The position numbers and the translations under genes were made by a program. The notes below the pieces were generated by a model. That model did no database searches and was not told the DNA's origin. It saw only the letters and a program-made list of their open reading frames with translations. A DNA stretch of 64,000 bases, taken from contig JAOVFP010000023.1 in assembly GCA_025738555.1 (NCBI GenBank), positions 1,922,001-1,986,000 on the forward strand. The letters run 5' to 3'. Shown here in pieces: positions 1 to 13,130 of this stretch (position 1 is the stretch's first letter; the number at the start of each line of letters is the position of its first letter). Origin of the DNA: Cyathus striatus. Taxonomy: Eukaryota; Basidiomycota; Agaricomycetes; Agaricales; Nidulariaceae.

Positions 1-549
1 GACTTCCCCTGGCCTACCACCTTCATCTCCATTGCCTATTAACCCTGTCCTACATGGTGAATGTCTTCTGGCATTAAATACAATCCAAGAGCCACCAGAG
101 GAAGATCCCAATGATAAAGATTTTGAGGTTAAGAAAGAGAGAGCACCAGCAACAACTTTAGATCAAAAGGTTCTTGGAACTATTGCACATATGCAAAAGA
201 CATACTCTAGATTGTGCTTAGCTGAATTTCTCAGTGGCCTTTTCAAATCAGAAGATATGTCTCTAGGGGTGTCAGCTGGAATATTTATACTGAGAATTCA
301 CATATGAAGATGATGGAAAACTGGTGGAATCAATCTGACTCATATGTGGGACAAAAAGATAACAGTGCAATGGTAGAATGGATTATGGAGAAAGCAACTA
401 TTATATGTGCTCATAGGAGTAGAAATCTCACCTATATGGCATCTATTGGACCACATCCACAAAAAGAAGGTGAGCTTCACCTTCCTATTGCTAAAATCAA
501 TGTTGAAAATGTGAATAAATTCCAAATTATGGCCATGATTCATCATTAA
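1..549 (+). pseudogene. Partial ORF at window edge, possibly the N-terminal part of a DUF6589-type protein
   Basis: Two open stretches (from the left edge to 307, and 304-549) overlap in different frames and read like one protein broken by a frameshift or joined by an unseen intron. The first part has the pattern of a helical segment (KVLGTIAHMQKTYSRLCLAE, about residues 46-65 of the visible part) that resembles the N-terminal region of DUF6589 proteins and the start of the DUF6589 gene near 13.05 kb in this window. The second part holds NWWNQSDSYVG and a cysteine/histidine stretch IICAHRSRN. The upstream end lies outside the window, and nothing recognisable continues past the stop at 549. 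The family link rests on pattern only, and a hypothetical transposon protein of another kind is equally possible. Confidence 0.3.
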
Positions 550-2631
550 TTGACATATTAAAAATCACAGCTGGCAATTTTTAAGCTGGATGTGAATGAG
601 TGTATAAATGAGGGTAGGATGCAAAGAGCAAGAAGAACACATTGGGAGTGGGTTACATGTGGATGCACATGCAGTGCACATGCAACACAGATGAGATTAT
701 CATATCATGATGCTGACTAATTACATTACTAATACTTGAAAATGCGCATGGACAAGCATTTGAGAAGCCCAAGAACACTGAATGCATACCCCTGCTAACG
801 TTGCTTGTTTTATCCCAGATGTTGACAATAGCAAATCCCGATTTGGACAAACATCAACGGATGGGTAGCTGAGACTAGGCTATCACATCTGGCACCCGAC
901 TTTATTGTGACCTGCACAATTCAGAGTTTGTAGTCCCCTGTTACATCTTGATTGGATCTGAAGATCATGCTAACCTCAAATGTACCATCACATGATCAGT
1001 TTGCTCACAGAATGCAACTTGGTTTGAGCGCTATGTTAGCACTTAGAGGGCATTTATAAGCTAATCTTCACATTCAACATGTAATAAGCTATGTAGTGTA
1101 GATATGATATGAGCATATATCCCACCCTTTGAAAGAACATAGCTTAACATAATTTTAAATAAAATCAGGAGTATTGTTTAGTAAAATGTTATAATAATAT
1201 AAATAATACTTTGGTGCAACTTAATAATGCTGCCTTCAAGTTGTAAGTAGCAAGCTAATGTATAGTTGTTAATTAAGGTCTGATATAGCCATTAGAAAGT
1301 TTGTAATGTCTCGCAGATGGACCATAATATATATGAACAAAAATAAGTACTGTAGTGAAGTATTATTTGTAAAATTTAATGATAGGTGGCATGTGTAGAG
1401 AAAAAGTACATACTTAATATTTTTGTAAATGTGCATGTACCTTTACACCGTGTGGGTATCTTTTTCTTAAATTACTATAAATTGATTTAATGTACATGCT
1501 AAATTTAACAGAACTTTCCATACATTCCTCTCATTATTATGATGGCCAAAATATATTAATGAGTTTAAAAAGATAGATAGTGCTAAAACAATGACCCCAT
1601 CATGTCTAATGGCTAAAGCAACATGCCAAAAAATAGCAGGAGCATCTGCCACGTACCCACTAACAAAAAAGACATAAAATTAATCAAATAGGCAACATAC
1701 ATGGCTCTCAGCCCACATACTTCCTATGTTTTACAATAATGCTACTAATTACTTAATGAGTGGTTCGCCACCAACTGAGCTGGATGGTGGGAAGCGAATA
1801 TCTGCAGTGGCACTTACCATTTTGGGCTTATCGAGATGTAACAGGGGACTCAACACCACACAATTCAGCTAAAACTGGTTGCAACATGTTTGCATTTTGC
1901 TACATGCAAAACAAAAGCAAAATTATAAATTAAAATTACTATAAAAGGAAATTAACCCCAGTTTTGTGATGATCAAACCTCAAAATGGTTGCAGCTTTCA
2001 AAATCAGTAAAAAATGCAAACATGTTGCATGAGTTTTGCCACAGTTCACTACTCGCAAAAAAGTTGGGTGCCAGGAGTGCTATGGAAATTTTCAGTCTTG
2101 TGTATCTTGGTATATCTAGATTGCATCACGTGATATCCCAACATGTCAGTTCGCTGAAACTCACAAACCTCAATGCATGTCTATAAGCACCAAATTGTGA
2201 GCATGCAAACCGAAGCAAACCACTGGCTCCCTTCCACTATTATTAAGCTTGTACACATTAAATTAAAATATTAATGAATATGTATTAGTTTAATAATTGC
2301 AAAATAAAATATAAAATTTGAGGCCAGGCCACCAAAGAGTAAGTAGAAAATAAGTTTGGTCTTCTGTATCTCATTATATCTAAATTTTAAATCGACTATG
2401 TTGCTGTAAGTCGCTGTCTGCCCAAAAACTTACTTTGTTGTTTTTATGGAAATTGTTAACACATGCATCGCACTTACATCCCTGTACACCCTAGTACACT
2501 GCAAGCAATATGTGTGACTATTAAATTTGGACACTGTTTTTTCATCAATGAAATGCATAACATGATATTTATGTTTTACACCTCATTGATGAGCTTATAT
2601 TGAATTTAAATGTGTATCCTGTAGTGAATTA

Positions 2632-4283
2632 CTTATAAGCATGACTGTCATTCATCTCCCCCACCTGGGACATCACATGATATTCCAAATCTAGAAATAT
2701 ATTCCTGCACCCATGTATACATGAACATAAACTGGTTGTACTTTATATTTTATACAGTGCTATAGTGTACTGGAATACAACCTATAATGTTGTTCTAGTG
2801 GTACTTGAGGTTGCAGGTTCAATTCTCGATGTATGAGTTTTTATTTTGCACCACAGGTGCCGCCATGCCAGTGTGCAGGTGTAAGGCACTGTAAGCTAGA
2901 GACTTGGGCTAAGTGCACCAAGGCCGGGGCTGTCATGCTGAGCTCACATTTGCATCAGCATAATATAAAATAGCATTACTCATATATCGGGAAGAGGTGG
3001 TATTGGAAACCAAGTTGGTGAGAGACCAAATAGGAGGTTGCACTGGAAAGAAGAATTTGAGGAGAATTAAACTTTTGTCCACCCCACACTGTACTACTGT
3101 CAGTTAATTATGGAAGATGATGATACATCTCTTCATCTGTGTTTTAACTCATTGTCATCATGTAAATAACTGACCAATCAACCTTTCAAGTACTGTGATT
3201 CTTGTTGTCAATGTGCAAGGGCCAAAAAGGAGATCAGTGTGCAGACACAAAAAATAAAGAGACTACACACATAGCTGGAGAAAAACAGTGCAGGGATTTC
3301 TGATGTGATAACATTGGAAACATGTACAGGCATGAATATACCTTGGGCTGTAGAGATTGAAGCAGAATAAGTAATATGGATTCAGGAGAGATCATTGAAT
3401 TTTTTATGATCAGAGCTGGTCTCGTGATGTCCTGGTTTCATGATGTAATAATCATGTGACTTGTCACTACACTTGTAAGTCATATGACAAAGTTGAAGTC
3501 TAAACAGTTGCAAAGTAGAGTTGCACACTAATGGACTTGGCAGCATTCTCACAGTAACACTTGAGAAGCGATTAGAAGTAGTGGTATTCTGGGTCTGAGG
3601 TGTTCTCAAAGAGGATAGAGGGGATTAGCCAGCTATATTGGATGATAGCTAAATTAAGATCAAGCTGAGGAAGCTTGATCAGAATACATGAGCTATTTAT
3701 ACAAAAGAAGCATGGTCTGTTTGCAGAAAGGTATGCTACTATAAATAAAGTCCATGACTTGCCATGACTCGGCAGAGGTCTAAGAATAGATGAAACATGT
3801 ATGTAAATAGATGAAATGTATCAATAAGCAAAGTTTGTGCCAGTAGTATGACAAACCAGGGTGGCAGGGATCAGTGAGGGGTAAGGGGTAAGGAGTAAGG
3901 GATGATGAAGGTGAAACATGTATCATACTATAGATAGAACAGGATGAGTAAGTAAGAAGATATAAATAGAAGAGTCACATGAAAAAGGGATAGTCTGGTG
4001 GGGTTGAGATGGAGAAAGTGTAACAGAATTACTGAATGCCTCATTATTATTACTTTATCTATGACATTGGTTCTATCTAATTGGTTTGTACTTTTGCTGT
4101 CACTTGCTGCTACCAAGCTGCTACATCATCTTTGTCCACATGTCATAATTCTGTACACATGTCAGCAGTAGTTTCAAAGCACATAAGTACTTGTGATGAA
4201 AGGTCTCCCAGGTAGTGATACTGCCCATGCTGAGAGTCATGTGATGTCCCAGGTGGGGGAGAGCAAGGGGACTTCTTATAAGC
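2632..4283. mobile_element. 1.65-kb element bounded by roughly 48-bp inverted repeats
   Basis: Positions 2656-2680 and 4237-4261 are perfect reverse complements (25 bp, core CCACCTGGGACATCACATGA). The pairing continues imperfectly outward to CTTATAAGC on both sides (2632-2640 and 4275-4283). No long ORF lies between. The arrangement fits a non-autonomous DNA transposon remnant, but I could not identify a clear target-site duplication, so the exact ends are uncertain. Confidence 0.4.
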
Positions 4284-5044
4284 ATCATGGTTTAAATGTT
4301 TACAGTACAATATATAGCACATTGATTGGTTATTACTTTAAGTCTTCCTAATTGCTTCACTTCTCATTAAAAATACTTGCTGTCCAGATGTAATTTTCGC
4401 ATTTTTAATCAATAACATCAATTTTGTAGACCAGTGTACCTACTGCATACTCAACAAGCAATTTATTATGTAAAGAATGGTTGAGCTGGTTGTGAGCTGG
4501 TGTGGCCATAATCCTTGCATAACTCTGTGTGGCCAGTGGTGTTACCACATTTGGCAAATCTAGATATACCAATATACTGTACCAATCAAATCAATTTGGC
4601 AGTAACATATAATGCACCCCTCCTGCCAAAAGATATTTCAGCACATGTAACATGTCACAAACTAAAATGCTGAAAGGTCAAATAGGTACATAATAGGCAC
4701 CTAATAAATGCCAAAAATTTCAGCTCCCAAAGGGGTTTGGACAGCAATTTTGAAACATTTATAACCTGATTCTCATAATTTACTAGTAGTCAATAGTAGT
4801 TGTATACATTACAATGATATTATATATTTCTGTACTAATTTTGGGTCCAGTCAACCATGAAATTTGTGTGAAATGCTGAAATTTCTGCAATGTCACGCAA
4901 AAAATCTTGAAGTGCTGAAGCCATTTGGTGGTTTGGCCTGTCATGCACTAAGAGAGGTGCTGAATTGATTTGATAGATACAGTACTATGGACTCAGAAAA
5001 TTTCTGGATTTTGAGGTGTGGTTCAGGGTGGGCAGGTGTACAGA

Positions 5045-5612
5045 GTTTACAGCTATTTGCAAAAGGTTGGCACTTGCATACATGAACAAAATGTAAACAT
5101 TTGTAATAAATAATGTGATTAAGGCTCAAGCTACCTGCTGCTTTTGGCCACACTCCACCTTAGTTCACCTTGCGATTTCTGGATATCTGCACTACTGTCC
5201 CTTGCTATATTATTCTCCTGGCATATATTCCTTCTAAGCATTAAGCACTTTAAAACCTTTTGCATCTAACTTTCTTATAGCCATGATAGTATGTTGTCAC
5301 ACACTGCTGCAATTGGTTAACATAATAAAACATATCCAACATATCAAATTCATATAGCCTCATAGTGGCCCATTTGACATCTTTTGATATGGTGAGGTAG
5401 CCCATGTTATGTGTTGGTTATGTGTGCTAGAGATTAGCCAGGGGAGTGACATTGGTTATAGAGAGTAGCAGGAATATTGAGGTGGAATGAGTCTCAACCA
5501 GAGTGTGGCCAAAAGCAGCAGGTAGCTTGAGCCTTGATCACATTATTTATTACAAATGTTTACATTTTGTTCACATGCACGAGTGCCAACCTTTTTGCAA
5601 ATGGCTGTAAAC
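5045..5612. repeat. Inverted repeat, two arms of about 111 bp with a 345-bp spacer
   Basis: The arm 5045-5155 (GTTTACAGCTATTTGC... to ...TTGGCCACACTC) is reverse complementary to 5501-5612 with a few mismatches and small indels. Both arms contain a TTTACATTTTGTTCA-type segment and the motif GCTCAAGCTACCTGCTGC in opposite orientations. No coding potential is seen. It may be a foldback element or two inverted copies of one dispersed repeat. Confidence 0.5.
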
Positions 5613-5770
5613 CCATGTTCATGCGTGCAAATGCCAAGCCTTTTTGCAAACTGCTATAGTGTTTCAATTAAGTTTTGATTGCTATTTCCATTTCCACCAA
5701 TCCAGCTTGAGCTCCTCCATATGGCTATAAAAAAGAAGCACCACTCTGCAAAAGTTCAACAACCATACTA

Positions 5771-6148
5771 TATCATTCTGTATGGAGACAATGGTCACAT
5801 GTCATGCTGACCCTGTTGCATTGCTAATTTGATATTTTGTCACACATCATGGCAAACTGGTTGCTTCATGGGGGAGCATGACAATGGAGGTCTGAATTTT
5901 CGAGGAATAGTTAAAAATACAAGAAAAAGTGCAAATATATCCTCTTTCTTGCTTGTTCAATGTAGTTAATTTATTTACCATATGTACTGGCTAAAAATGA
6001 GTCTAAAGGCTGTGCAAGAGCACTTCTAGGCTGGGTTGAGTGTTGCTAACTCCAACATTTGTCATGCATAACTCAGCCTTGGTTGCTAAGCTAAAGTCTG
6101 AAATTTGATGTCATGCTCAAGGCTCTGTTGCCTCCATACAGAATAATA
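5771..6148. mobile_element. Small MITE-like element with 21-bp terminal inverted repeats
   Basis: TATCATTCTGTATGGAGACA at 5771 pairs with the reverse complement at 6128-6148 (21 bp, two mismatches). The enclosed 378 bp has no ORF. This is the size and structure of a miniature inverted-repeat element, but the target duplication is not clear. Confidence 0.3.
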
Positions 6149-6183
6149 CAGTATCATTCTTGTTAGGTGATACAGGTGAACTC

Positions 6184-6261
6184 ACAGATCTAACAAAGAA
6201 TCTAATCTTTATCTCTATCTTTGATCTTTAACATTCTCACAGCTTCTGATTGGCAGATCAT
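6184..6261 (+). repeat. 78-bp direct repeat, left copy
   Basis: This begins ACAGATCTAACAAAGAATCT and matches 13994-14071 in the same orientation with about eight mismatches. It lies outside the inverted repeat that flanks the helicase/DUF6589 pair. Confidence 0.7.
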
Positions 6262-6367
6262 CACCTTGCTTGCAAGGTTTCAGGGGCACCTTTTTCAACT
6301 TTCACATGCACTCTCTCACAGTTATGTGCCCTCAATTTGTTCTCCAACTCTTCAGTTCTTTGTAACT

Positions 6368-6598
6368 AGACTGGAAGCCAGTCAGTATCATGGGACTATG
6401 TCCATGTGATATAAATAATTACATTGTATTGATATACTGACTGGTCCAACTTGTTAAATTTAATTAGGCTGTCTGTTATCAGCATTAGGAGTTAACAAAA
6501 TCACCCAATTTGGATGTTTCAGATCCTGCCCACTTTCCAATGTGTCTCTGTCATGTCCCTCCCCATTGCTCCTCCTTGTTGTTCCTCTTTGTCCATCT
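6368..6598 (+). repeat. Inverted repeat, left arm
   Basis: The arm from about 6368 (near CTGGAAGCCAGTCAGTATCA) through TCCTGCCCACTTTCCAATG to about 6598 is the reverse complement of 13500-13737 at roughly 85% identity by eye. It lies directly upstream of the helicase reading frame. Confidence 0.7.
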
Positions 6599-6717
6599 AC
6601 TGTATCCTCTGTAGTTGCTACCAAATTCTTTCAAGCATTATTCTGACTGAAATATGCAAGATTGCAACACTTCAAGATGCCAAAGCCTTATACATCAAGC
6701 TTATCCCCTTGGAATGA

Positions 6718-8886
6718 AGATTGCCTGATGAATTCTGGGCTGCTTACCACAATACTCATGCTCTGAAAGGATTAAAGGCATCATTATGCATCTACCTTGC
6801 CTCTTTGGGTCAAATTACACCACGAGAGTTTCAGATGAAGGCTACTCTAGCTCTACTAAGAGGGGAGGACTCACTTGTTGATGTTGGGACTGGATATGGG
6901 AAAACTTTGTGCTTGATATTGCCAGCTCTACTCTTTCCAGATGAAATATCACTTGTTATATCACCCCTGAAGCATCTACAAGGCTTACAACTATTGGAAT
7001 TCCAAAAATATCAGATCTTGGTGGTGTCAATCAATGAAGATACTCCCAAAGACAGTGCATTATGGAAGGTGAGTTGTAAACGTATTCTAGCATTCTTAAT
7101 GTATCTTTTATTTTTAGAACATTGAAAATGGTTATTATAGTGTCCTACTCGTGCAACCAGAGCAGCTTTGCATCTTTAACAGTCATTGGCCACAACTTGT
7201 GTGACTTCTGAAGAAACCAACCTTTACATCATGTATCAAGCGTGTCCATGTTGATGAAGCACATAATATCTTCACAGCTGAATATCCTCACTATGGCCTA
7301 CCTCCTTTTCATCCAGCATGGGGTTGTCTTGATCACCTTCACATCCAGCTCCACTGTAAAACCTGCTTCCAGGCTCTCTCAGGTACACAGCCTCTGCACA
7401 TCAAGAATATCATCAAGAGAAGTTTACTATTCAATGACTCAAAGCTATCCTCAATTATGCTATCATGCAATCAGCCCAATATAGCCTATGCTATTCATGA
7501 AATCAATGGTTCCTTATCAAATTTTCATAACTTGGACTTCCTACTTCCTGTTCCATATCCCACCAACTTCTCACTTCACAAAACAATAGTTTTTTATGAT
7601 AGTATTGAACTTGCACAAACTGCAAGTACATACATCAATGGGCTGCTCCCTCTCAACCTTCAAAACAAGGGCATTGTGCAACACTATCACAGTGCCATGT
7701 CTGCCAATTACCTAAAGCACATCTTTGAGGACTTTGCTAGCCCAAATGGATCATGTTGTATATTAAATGCCACTGAAGGTGCTTCAACAGGTCATAATAC
7801 TTCAGTTCTTTATCTTTACTAAATGCATCTACAAGGATTGGACATATCTGATGTCACCATAGTGGTTCAGTATGGTACTCCATGTGATTTGCCAACATGT
7901 CTTCAGAGGGGAGGACATTGTGGGCGGGATGGGACAACTGAATTGATCTTTCTCATGCTTCATGAATTGTGGGCCAATACAATTGATCTATCAGCTGCTG
8001 AAGAAGCAGCTAGCACTTTAAATGAACTTGACAGATCAGATCCAGATCAACCTCACAGTGGTTTATTAAATGATAGATCATCAAAGCAGGAGCATGCAGG
8101 TATTGGTATCTTCAAGATCATTCAGGACTCACCTGTGCATTGTATACATGCTCTTTTTGCTGCTGCAAATGGAGATATGAGTTCTGATGGTTGTTGACTT
8201 AATATTATTTTATTCTCTTTTTATATATTGACTTTCCTGCAGCATTAATATTTACAGGATGATACTGCTGCAGCAGTCCAATATATTTTTCTGCCAGGAT
8301 CACCAAATTTACACTTAAATATTTCTTTCCAAATGAAATTCTCATCAACTGTTTAAATAAAAATGAGATGCACAATTCTGATCCAGGAAAGTGAAAATGA
8401 GCTGTACACTGTGCTTCTATTCAATGAAGTTCTCTGGTGTCTTGGTTAGTGAACTGGCACCATGAAACATGGAATCATGATCCACTTTGCAGTGTATGAT
8501 CACCATCCTTTATTTTGAGTGACAAAGACATACAGATACTTGCACAAGCTCATCCAGACCATGTAACATCACTGGAGTCCATTGGTTTTTTGCTACAGCA
8601 AGTGGATGATTGGGTTAAGAGATGGGCAGGAAGTATCTTTCAGTGTATTCAGTCTTTTGATGAAGAGGTAGAAATGCTAACCAAAACAGCTGCCACTGAC
8701 AAAAAACAAGCACAAAAACAAGTGAAAACTGACCAACAGCAGCAGAAACTAGCAAGTAACAAATGGTGCTTCATAAAAACATTGCAGAGGCAAGAAGAAG
8801 AGATGCTAAGTGAAATGAAAGAAATTGTGAAAACAGGACTTAAAGGGGAGGCAATTCTGGAAGAGTACCAAAAGAGGCACAAGTAA
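6718..8886 (+). pseudogene. RecQ-like DEAD/DEAH-box helicase, decayed
   Basis: The frame opens at 6718 without a clear start codon. It shows a helicase N-terminus with PREFQMKA followed by Walker A GTGYGKT (about 6889-6909), SLVISPLKHL (motif Ia region), VHVDEAHN (Walker B, DEAH type, about 7240), TIVFYDS, NATEGASTG and finally GLDISDVTIVVQYG with QRGGHCGRDG (motifs V and VI, where RecQ enzymes have QRxGRxGRDG). Likely introns are 7069-7116 (gtgagt...ttttag) and 7790-7833. An in-frame TGA at 7202-7204 stands where CGA (Arg) is expected, so the gene is probably dead. A lysine/glutamine-rich coiled-coil tail (8515-8886) ends in a TAA stop. The family unwinds DNA; similar genes occur in fungal subtelomeres and mobile elements. 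It converges on the DUF6589 gene. Confidence 0.75.
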
Positions 8887-8939
8887 TATGTATTAAAAGC
8901 AGTTGTACAATAAATTGACCAGCATAGCTATTTAATCAA

Positions 8940-11900
8940 TCAGCACAATGGGAAAGGTCAGAAATATCAACTCTTTCAATGGCATCCCCCAAAGTATCAA
9001 TATCAATAGTGTCAGCAGTGAAGTCTGTTGTCTGTCTGTTAACAAATTTTCTGAACTTCATATTAAATGTATTAAGGATTGAGGACTTGAGCTTTTGTGA
9101 TCCAACTTCAATAAGATCAGGTACTGTATGGGCAGTTGAGTTGTCACATTATTTGTTATTAAAAATCTGGAATGATTCTTCTTTTGCCTTGTCTGCAACA
9201 TGCCAGACCAACTTACTGATATCAGGCTGGGTATGACCTTGATTTTGGTGTGGAAGCTGCATAATCTCAGCAATTTTTTTCTTGATTTTACCAAGCTTGT
9301 TGACTGAGGCTGACACATTTCCCAGTAGATCCCATGTTGTTTCTAGACCTCTAACATTAATAAGCTCCTATATTGAGTTATTTTATCAGATTGTAGAAGT
9401 AATATGTTCCATATTTAAGTCCATGGCCATCCAATGATCAGGCAGTTCTGATATATTAATAAGGAGTGAATCCCACATAATATTACTACTGCACTGTTAG
9501 CATAAAAAATGAACTATTTGGAAAACACACATGCAAATTCTGGTGTCCAAACATACTTTAGATTAAGCAGTAAATGGAGGATTTCTGTACAATAATTGTT
9601 TCCACCAGTGGCCCGAAACATCATAGCTAGCTGTGGTAAGAAATCATCTATTCGGCCTATGTCACCTGCTCATATAGCTGTAACAAGTTCATGTATATGA
9701 TAGAACAAGTAAATCTCAAGTCAAAAGCTGAATGTTTTGGTTAATTTTATCATTTGCTGGATCAAGAGAATGTGAGTGTACTGGTGGTAGGACTGTGTTA
9801 TATTTCTTGCTCCTTTTTCCCACAGAAGATTTCATTGGCCCAGATTCTTTAAACGGTTCATCTTGAGTGTCATTAACACATTCATTGTGAAATAAAGGTG
9901 GTATGGGTGTTGCAAATTCATGAATGAAATCAGTGGCCATCTTAAGGAGATCCTCTGCTGATGGATTCTTGTTTGCAAATGAGGTAAGTGTTCCATGTGT
10001 ATGAGAGCACAGAATTTGAAGCTCATTTAAAACAAGGCCATTGAGAATTTGCATAAAGGTTGCAAGGAGTGTATGATAGTCTGGCTTGTCACCAGACAGC
10101 TTTGCTTTTCTGAGTAGAGCAAAAAAATATTGCAGTGATCCTTTTTGCTCAGTGGACCCACAGTGAACTGAAAGAAGGGCTCACCAAAGATTAAGACATA
10201 AATGAAACAAGTCATCAGGAAATACCCCACTGACTAATTAATAGTAATAAGTACTATAAGCTTTCTATAAGGAACACCCTTGTTTAATTATTACTAGTCT
10301 GTACTTATTTGTACCTTATATAAGCTATTACATGGCTAATACTTTTAGGTTAAGACAGAATAAGTAACAGGATTACTATGGTACTACTAAAATGTATTTA
10401 TGTTTAGCTTAATTGACTACTAATGTTGTATGTGCAATTTTGTTTGGAATGTGGTTAAGTATTGAAAGTACAGTACTACTTGATTTTTATGAAAATAATT
10501 TTGACTTCTTCTTTTTCAGCATGATCCTTTCAGCAATATATTGGCAATATATATAGATGAATGTATAGAAGAGGGGTCTAAATGAGAGACAACAATAGTG
10601 AGTACTTATATAATTTGTATATGGGTTACCTGAAGCCCAAGGGAGACCAAACAGCAAGGCCAACAAGGCCCTACTTGGACTTAGAAGAACTGATACTTCA
10701 CAAAGTTATTCCAAACTCCACTTTGCACTGATGTCATCTGGTCATGTGACATGCATGTAGCATGTTGAACTTGCCACATCAAGTTCAAACTCATCAGGGT
10801 CTGAACTCAACTTTGACTTGAACCACTTTCAATTTGATGATTCTTCCCTTCCACATTCTGCCCCTCCATCCCTCTGTCTCTTCAGGTCTCTCCACCCTTC
10901 TGTTTGTCCCTCTGTCTATCTGCCTGTCTGTCACTTGCCCATCTGTCACTCTGCCTGTCTGTTGCTCGCCTGCCTATCAGTCTGCTGTCTCTTCATCACT
11001 GGGTTTCTCTGCCCCTCTCTGCTGTCTCTTCATCCCTTGGGTTTTCCATCCCTCTGCTTCATTCTCATCACATACAGGAAGGAAAATTTGTGTCTGTATG
11101 TTCATCTTTCATCTTTACCTTGCATGCAAGTTGCAACACTTACATGGCATTTTCAGATAAATTTATTTGTTATCATTATGTGTGTTGATTTTAGCTGTGC
11201 TATTGTGGATTTGACGTTTCATGTCGAGACATTGTCAGCATATGTTAAAAGTGTCATGCTTTGGAATACTAGTGAGCTCTGTATTTGTATGCCTGGGACA
11301 CTGAAGTCATTATCCATGTATCCCCCACCCCTTCCATGTCTACTACACCACCTGATAGGATACAAAAATTTCTTGATGCATCATTGCAAGTGTATATGTT
11401 ATATCAGTTAATGTTGATGTCATATATATGTTGTCACTATGTAGTTCATGTATAAATTCAATGTGATATTAATTAGCTCTATTGCAACTATATTGTTTAC
11501 TAAGAAATGTGTCTTTGCAAGGTGTTTTAATGCAAGTGAATAAGTGTCTAAATCATATTTATGTAAATCTAATATGTCCTTAAATACATTTATGTGCTAC
11601 AGATAAGCTTGAATAAGAAGAAAATAAGGTGGGGGGGAGATTTATTCCACTTATTTGCTTATTTCATTTTATTATTGCTTAAGCACATTTATATTGCATT
11701 TATATAACCTTACTTCAACCTTACTCTACTAATCTTGCCATGTTGATTTTTCCTGATGAAGCCTATTCCAATTTGAAATATTAGTTGTTGATGATAAGGG
11801 TTTAGATCAGCAGCATGAAGAAGTTGTCCAGAACGAATCCGAGAATTGGTCAGTTGATCATTAATTGTAGGAATAGCGAATTGCGAAAGCTCTGCAGGAT

Positions 11901-13130
11901 TCTTTTTGAGTAGAGACAGATAGATCTCATCATGGTATGAGAGGTTTCCTTGTGTTGATGCCTCTTCGATGGTAGATATGCAAACTGGACAAAATTTGGG
12001 TTTTTCATCTCTAGAGAGCATATGATTCTGTTTATGTTGTAGAGCAACATTTGTCTTGTACTGTTGAAAAGGTTTGCAGTAATTCATAAGGATAGTGATG
12101 ATATGAATTTTAAGCTGAAAGAAAAATGATTTGTATTGAATTTCTGTAGGAGTCAAGTCAATTTCAAATCTGAGTCCATGTAAGCTGGCTTCTCACATCT
12201 GAGCCAGAATTGGAGCAAGCAGCATGTCCTGTGGGTGAGCATTCCGAATCCTATAGACAATACCAAGCATTCCTGAGGTGACTTTATTTGGAGTCAATGG
12301 TCTGCATTGTTCAATGAATATTGAGGTACTGATATTTACATTGTCATAGCAAAATATATGGGGCCCATCTACAATTGACTTCACAACTCCCATGTTATTA
12401 TCACCAAGAGAATTTACAGTGTCCATTATTGACTGGTAGCAAGGACAGAGACCACAGAAATGTGCTGCATCCATAGTTTGGCATGAAGCACCAGAGGCCC
12501 AAAGAAAAAGTCCAAATTCTCTGGCAAAGCTGAAGCATTTATTAGACTGCTGGCACAGAAGCTGCCGCAGTACAATATCACAACACTGTGTAAACATTAG
12601 TCAAATAGTAGAAATAAAAATGTAATAAAGTAAACATATCTGCACAGGGGACTTGGTAGTGTTATGCTTACATTGCCTTTTGCTTTCCACAGCTGAATGA
12701 AGGATTTTCATTGTAACTGGAGCCTCAGCTTCAAAGTCTGTCATATTTCTTCCAGCAATGTATTCCAGATTGATAACAGTAAGGCCTTTCATGTGAGTAA
12801 GATGGTGAAGTTGATCCATTTCGCTTTCGATGATGTCTGTAACCAGGCTAATACCAGAACCACACTGTATCCATGCTCTAAGCTTCTGGCATCCATCCTT
12901 TGAGAGAGCAATGGTGTTAAGGACATTGGAAAGTAGGTTATTACTCTCTTAATAGAGATGTGAGTGGTATGGGTGATATGCTGGATTTTTCTCATCAAGA
13001 ATATACTGAATGAGCTTGAAAGGGCTAATGAATTCATCTTTCATCATTGCCAGTGTCACATTTACTTTCTCAGCTGTGCTCTTCTTTTGAGCTCTCAGTT
13101 TTGTTGTTGTGGAAGATATAGATTTTATTG
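8940..13130 (-). pseudogene. DUF6589-domain gene, decayed and interrupted
   Basis: The reading runs from about 13.13 kb down to 8.95 kb. Recognisable family blocks appear in order: an N-terminal helical block near 13.05 kb, ESEMDQLHHL (12.81 kb), FGLFLWASGAS and GPHIFCYDNVNISTSIF (12.3-12.5 kb), DLTPTEIQ (12.15 kb), TIEEAS, IPTINDQLTNSRIRSGQLL (11.8-11.9 kb), LSGDKPDYHTLLATFMQILN (about 10.05-10.1 kb) and FLPQLAMMFRATGGNNY (9.6 kb), then EITSTI/VRGLETTWDLLGN near 9.35 kb. In-frame TGA codons replace expected Arg at 12193-12195 and 9716-9718, another TGA lies at 9670-9672 beyond a frameshift, and a TAA lies near 12.95 kb. About 1.5 kb of unrelated sequence (10240-11740) separates two blocks that are contiguous in the family. 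DUF6589 has no known biochemical function; it is abundant in agaricomycetes and often repeat-associated. Confidence 0.75.
10240..11740. other. Probable insertion inside the DUF6589 gene, with a pyrimidine-rich tract
   Basis: This 1.5 kb separates the QIGIGF block (about 11.76 kb) from the next DUF6589 block (about 10.16 kb) and shows no coding similarity to either. It includes a CTGT/CTGC-rich tract at about 10850-11070 that yields three overlapping low-complexity ORFs on the plus strand, none convincing as a gene. I found no clear terminal repeats. Confidence 0.45.

Larger units (their letters stand above)
550..6180. other. AT-rich stretch without recognisable genes
   Basis: Only short, unconvincing open frames are present on either strand, and CpG is scarce. 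What can be seen are three inverted-repeat pairs (2632/4283, 5045/5612 and 5771/6148, listed separately) and a possible tRNA-derived sequence near 2790-2840. The region reads as old, decayed repeat DNA. Confidence 0.6.

Noticed and set aside
10818..11411. 197-codon plus-strand ORF in the pyrimidine-rich tract
   Set aside because: It is low complexity (repeated CLS/SVC pattern from CTGT repeats), and three overlapping frames are open at once.
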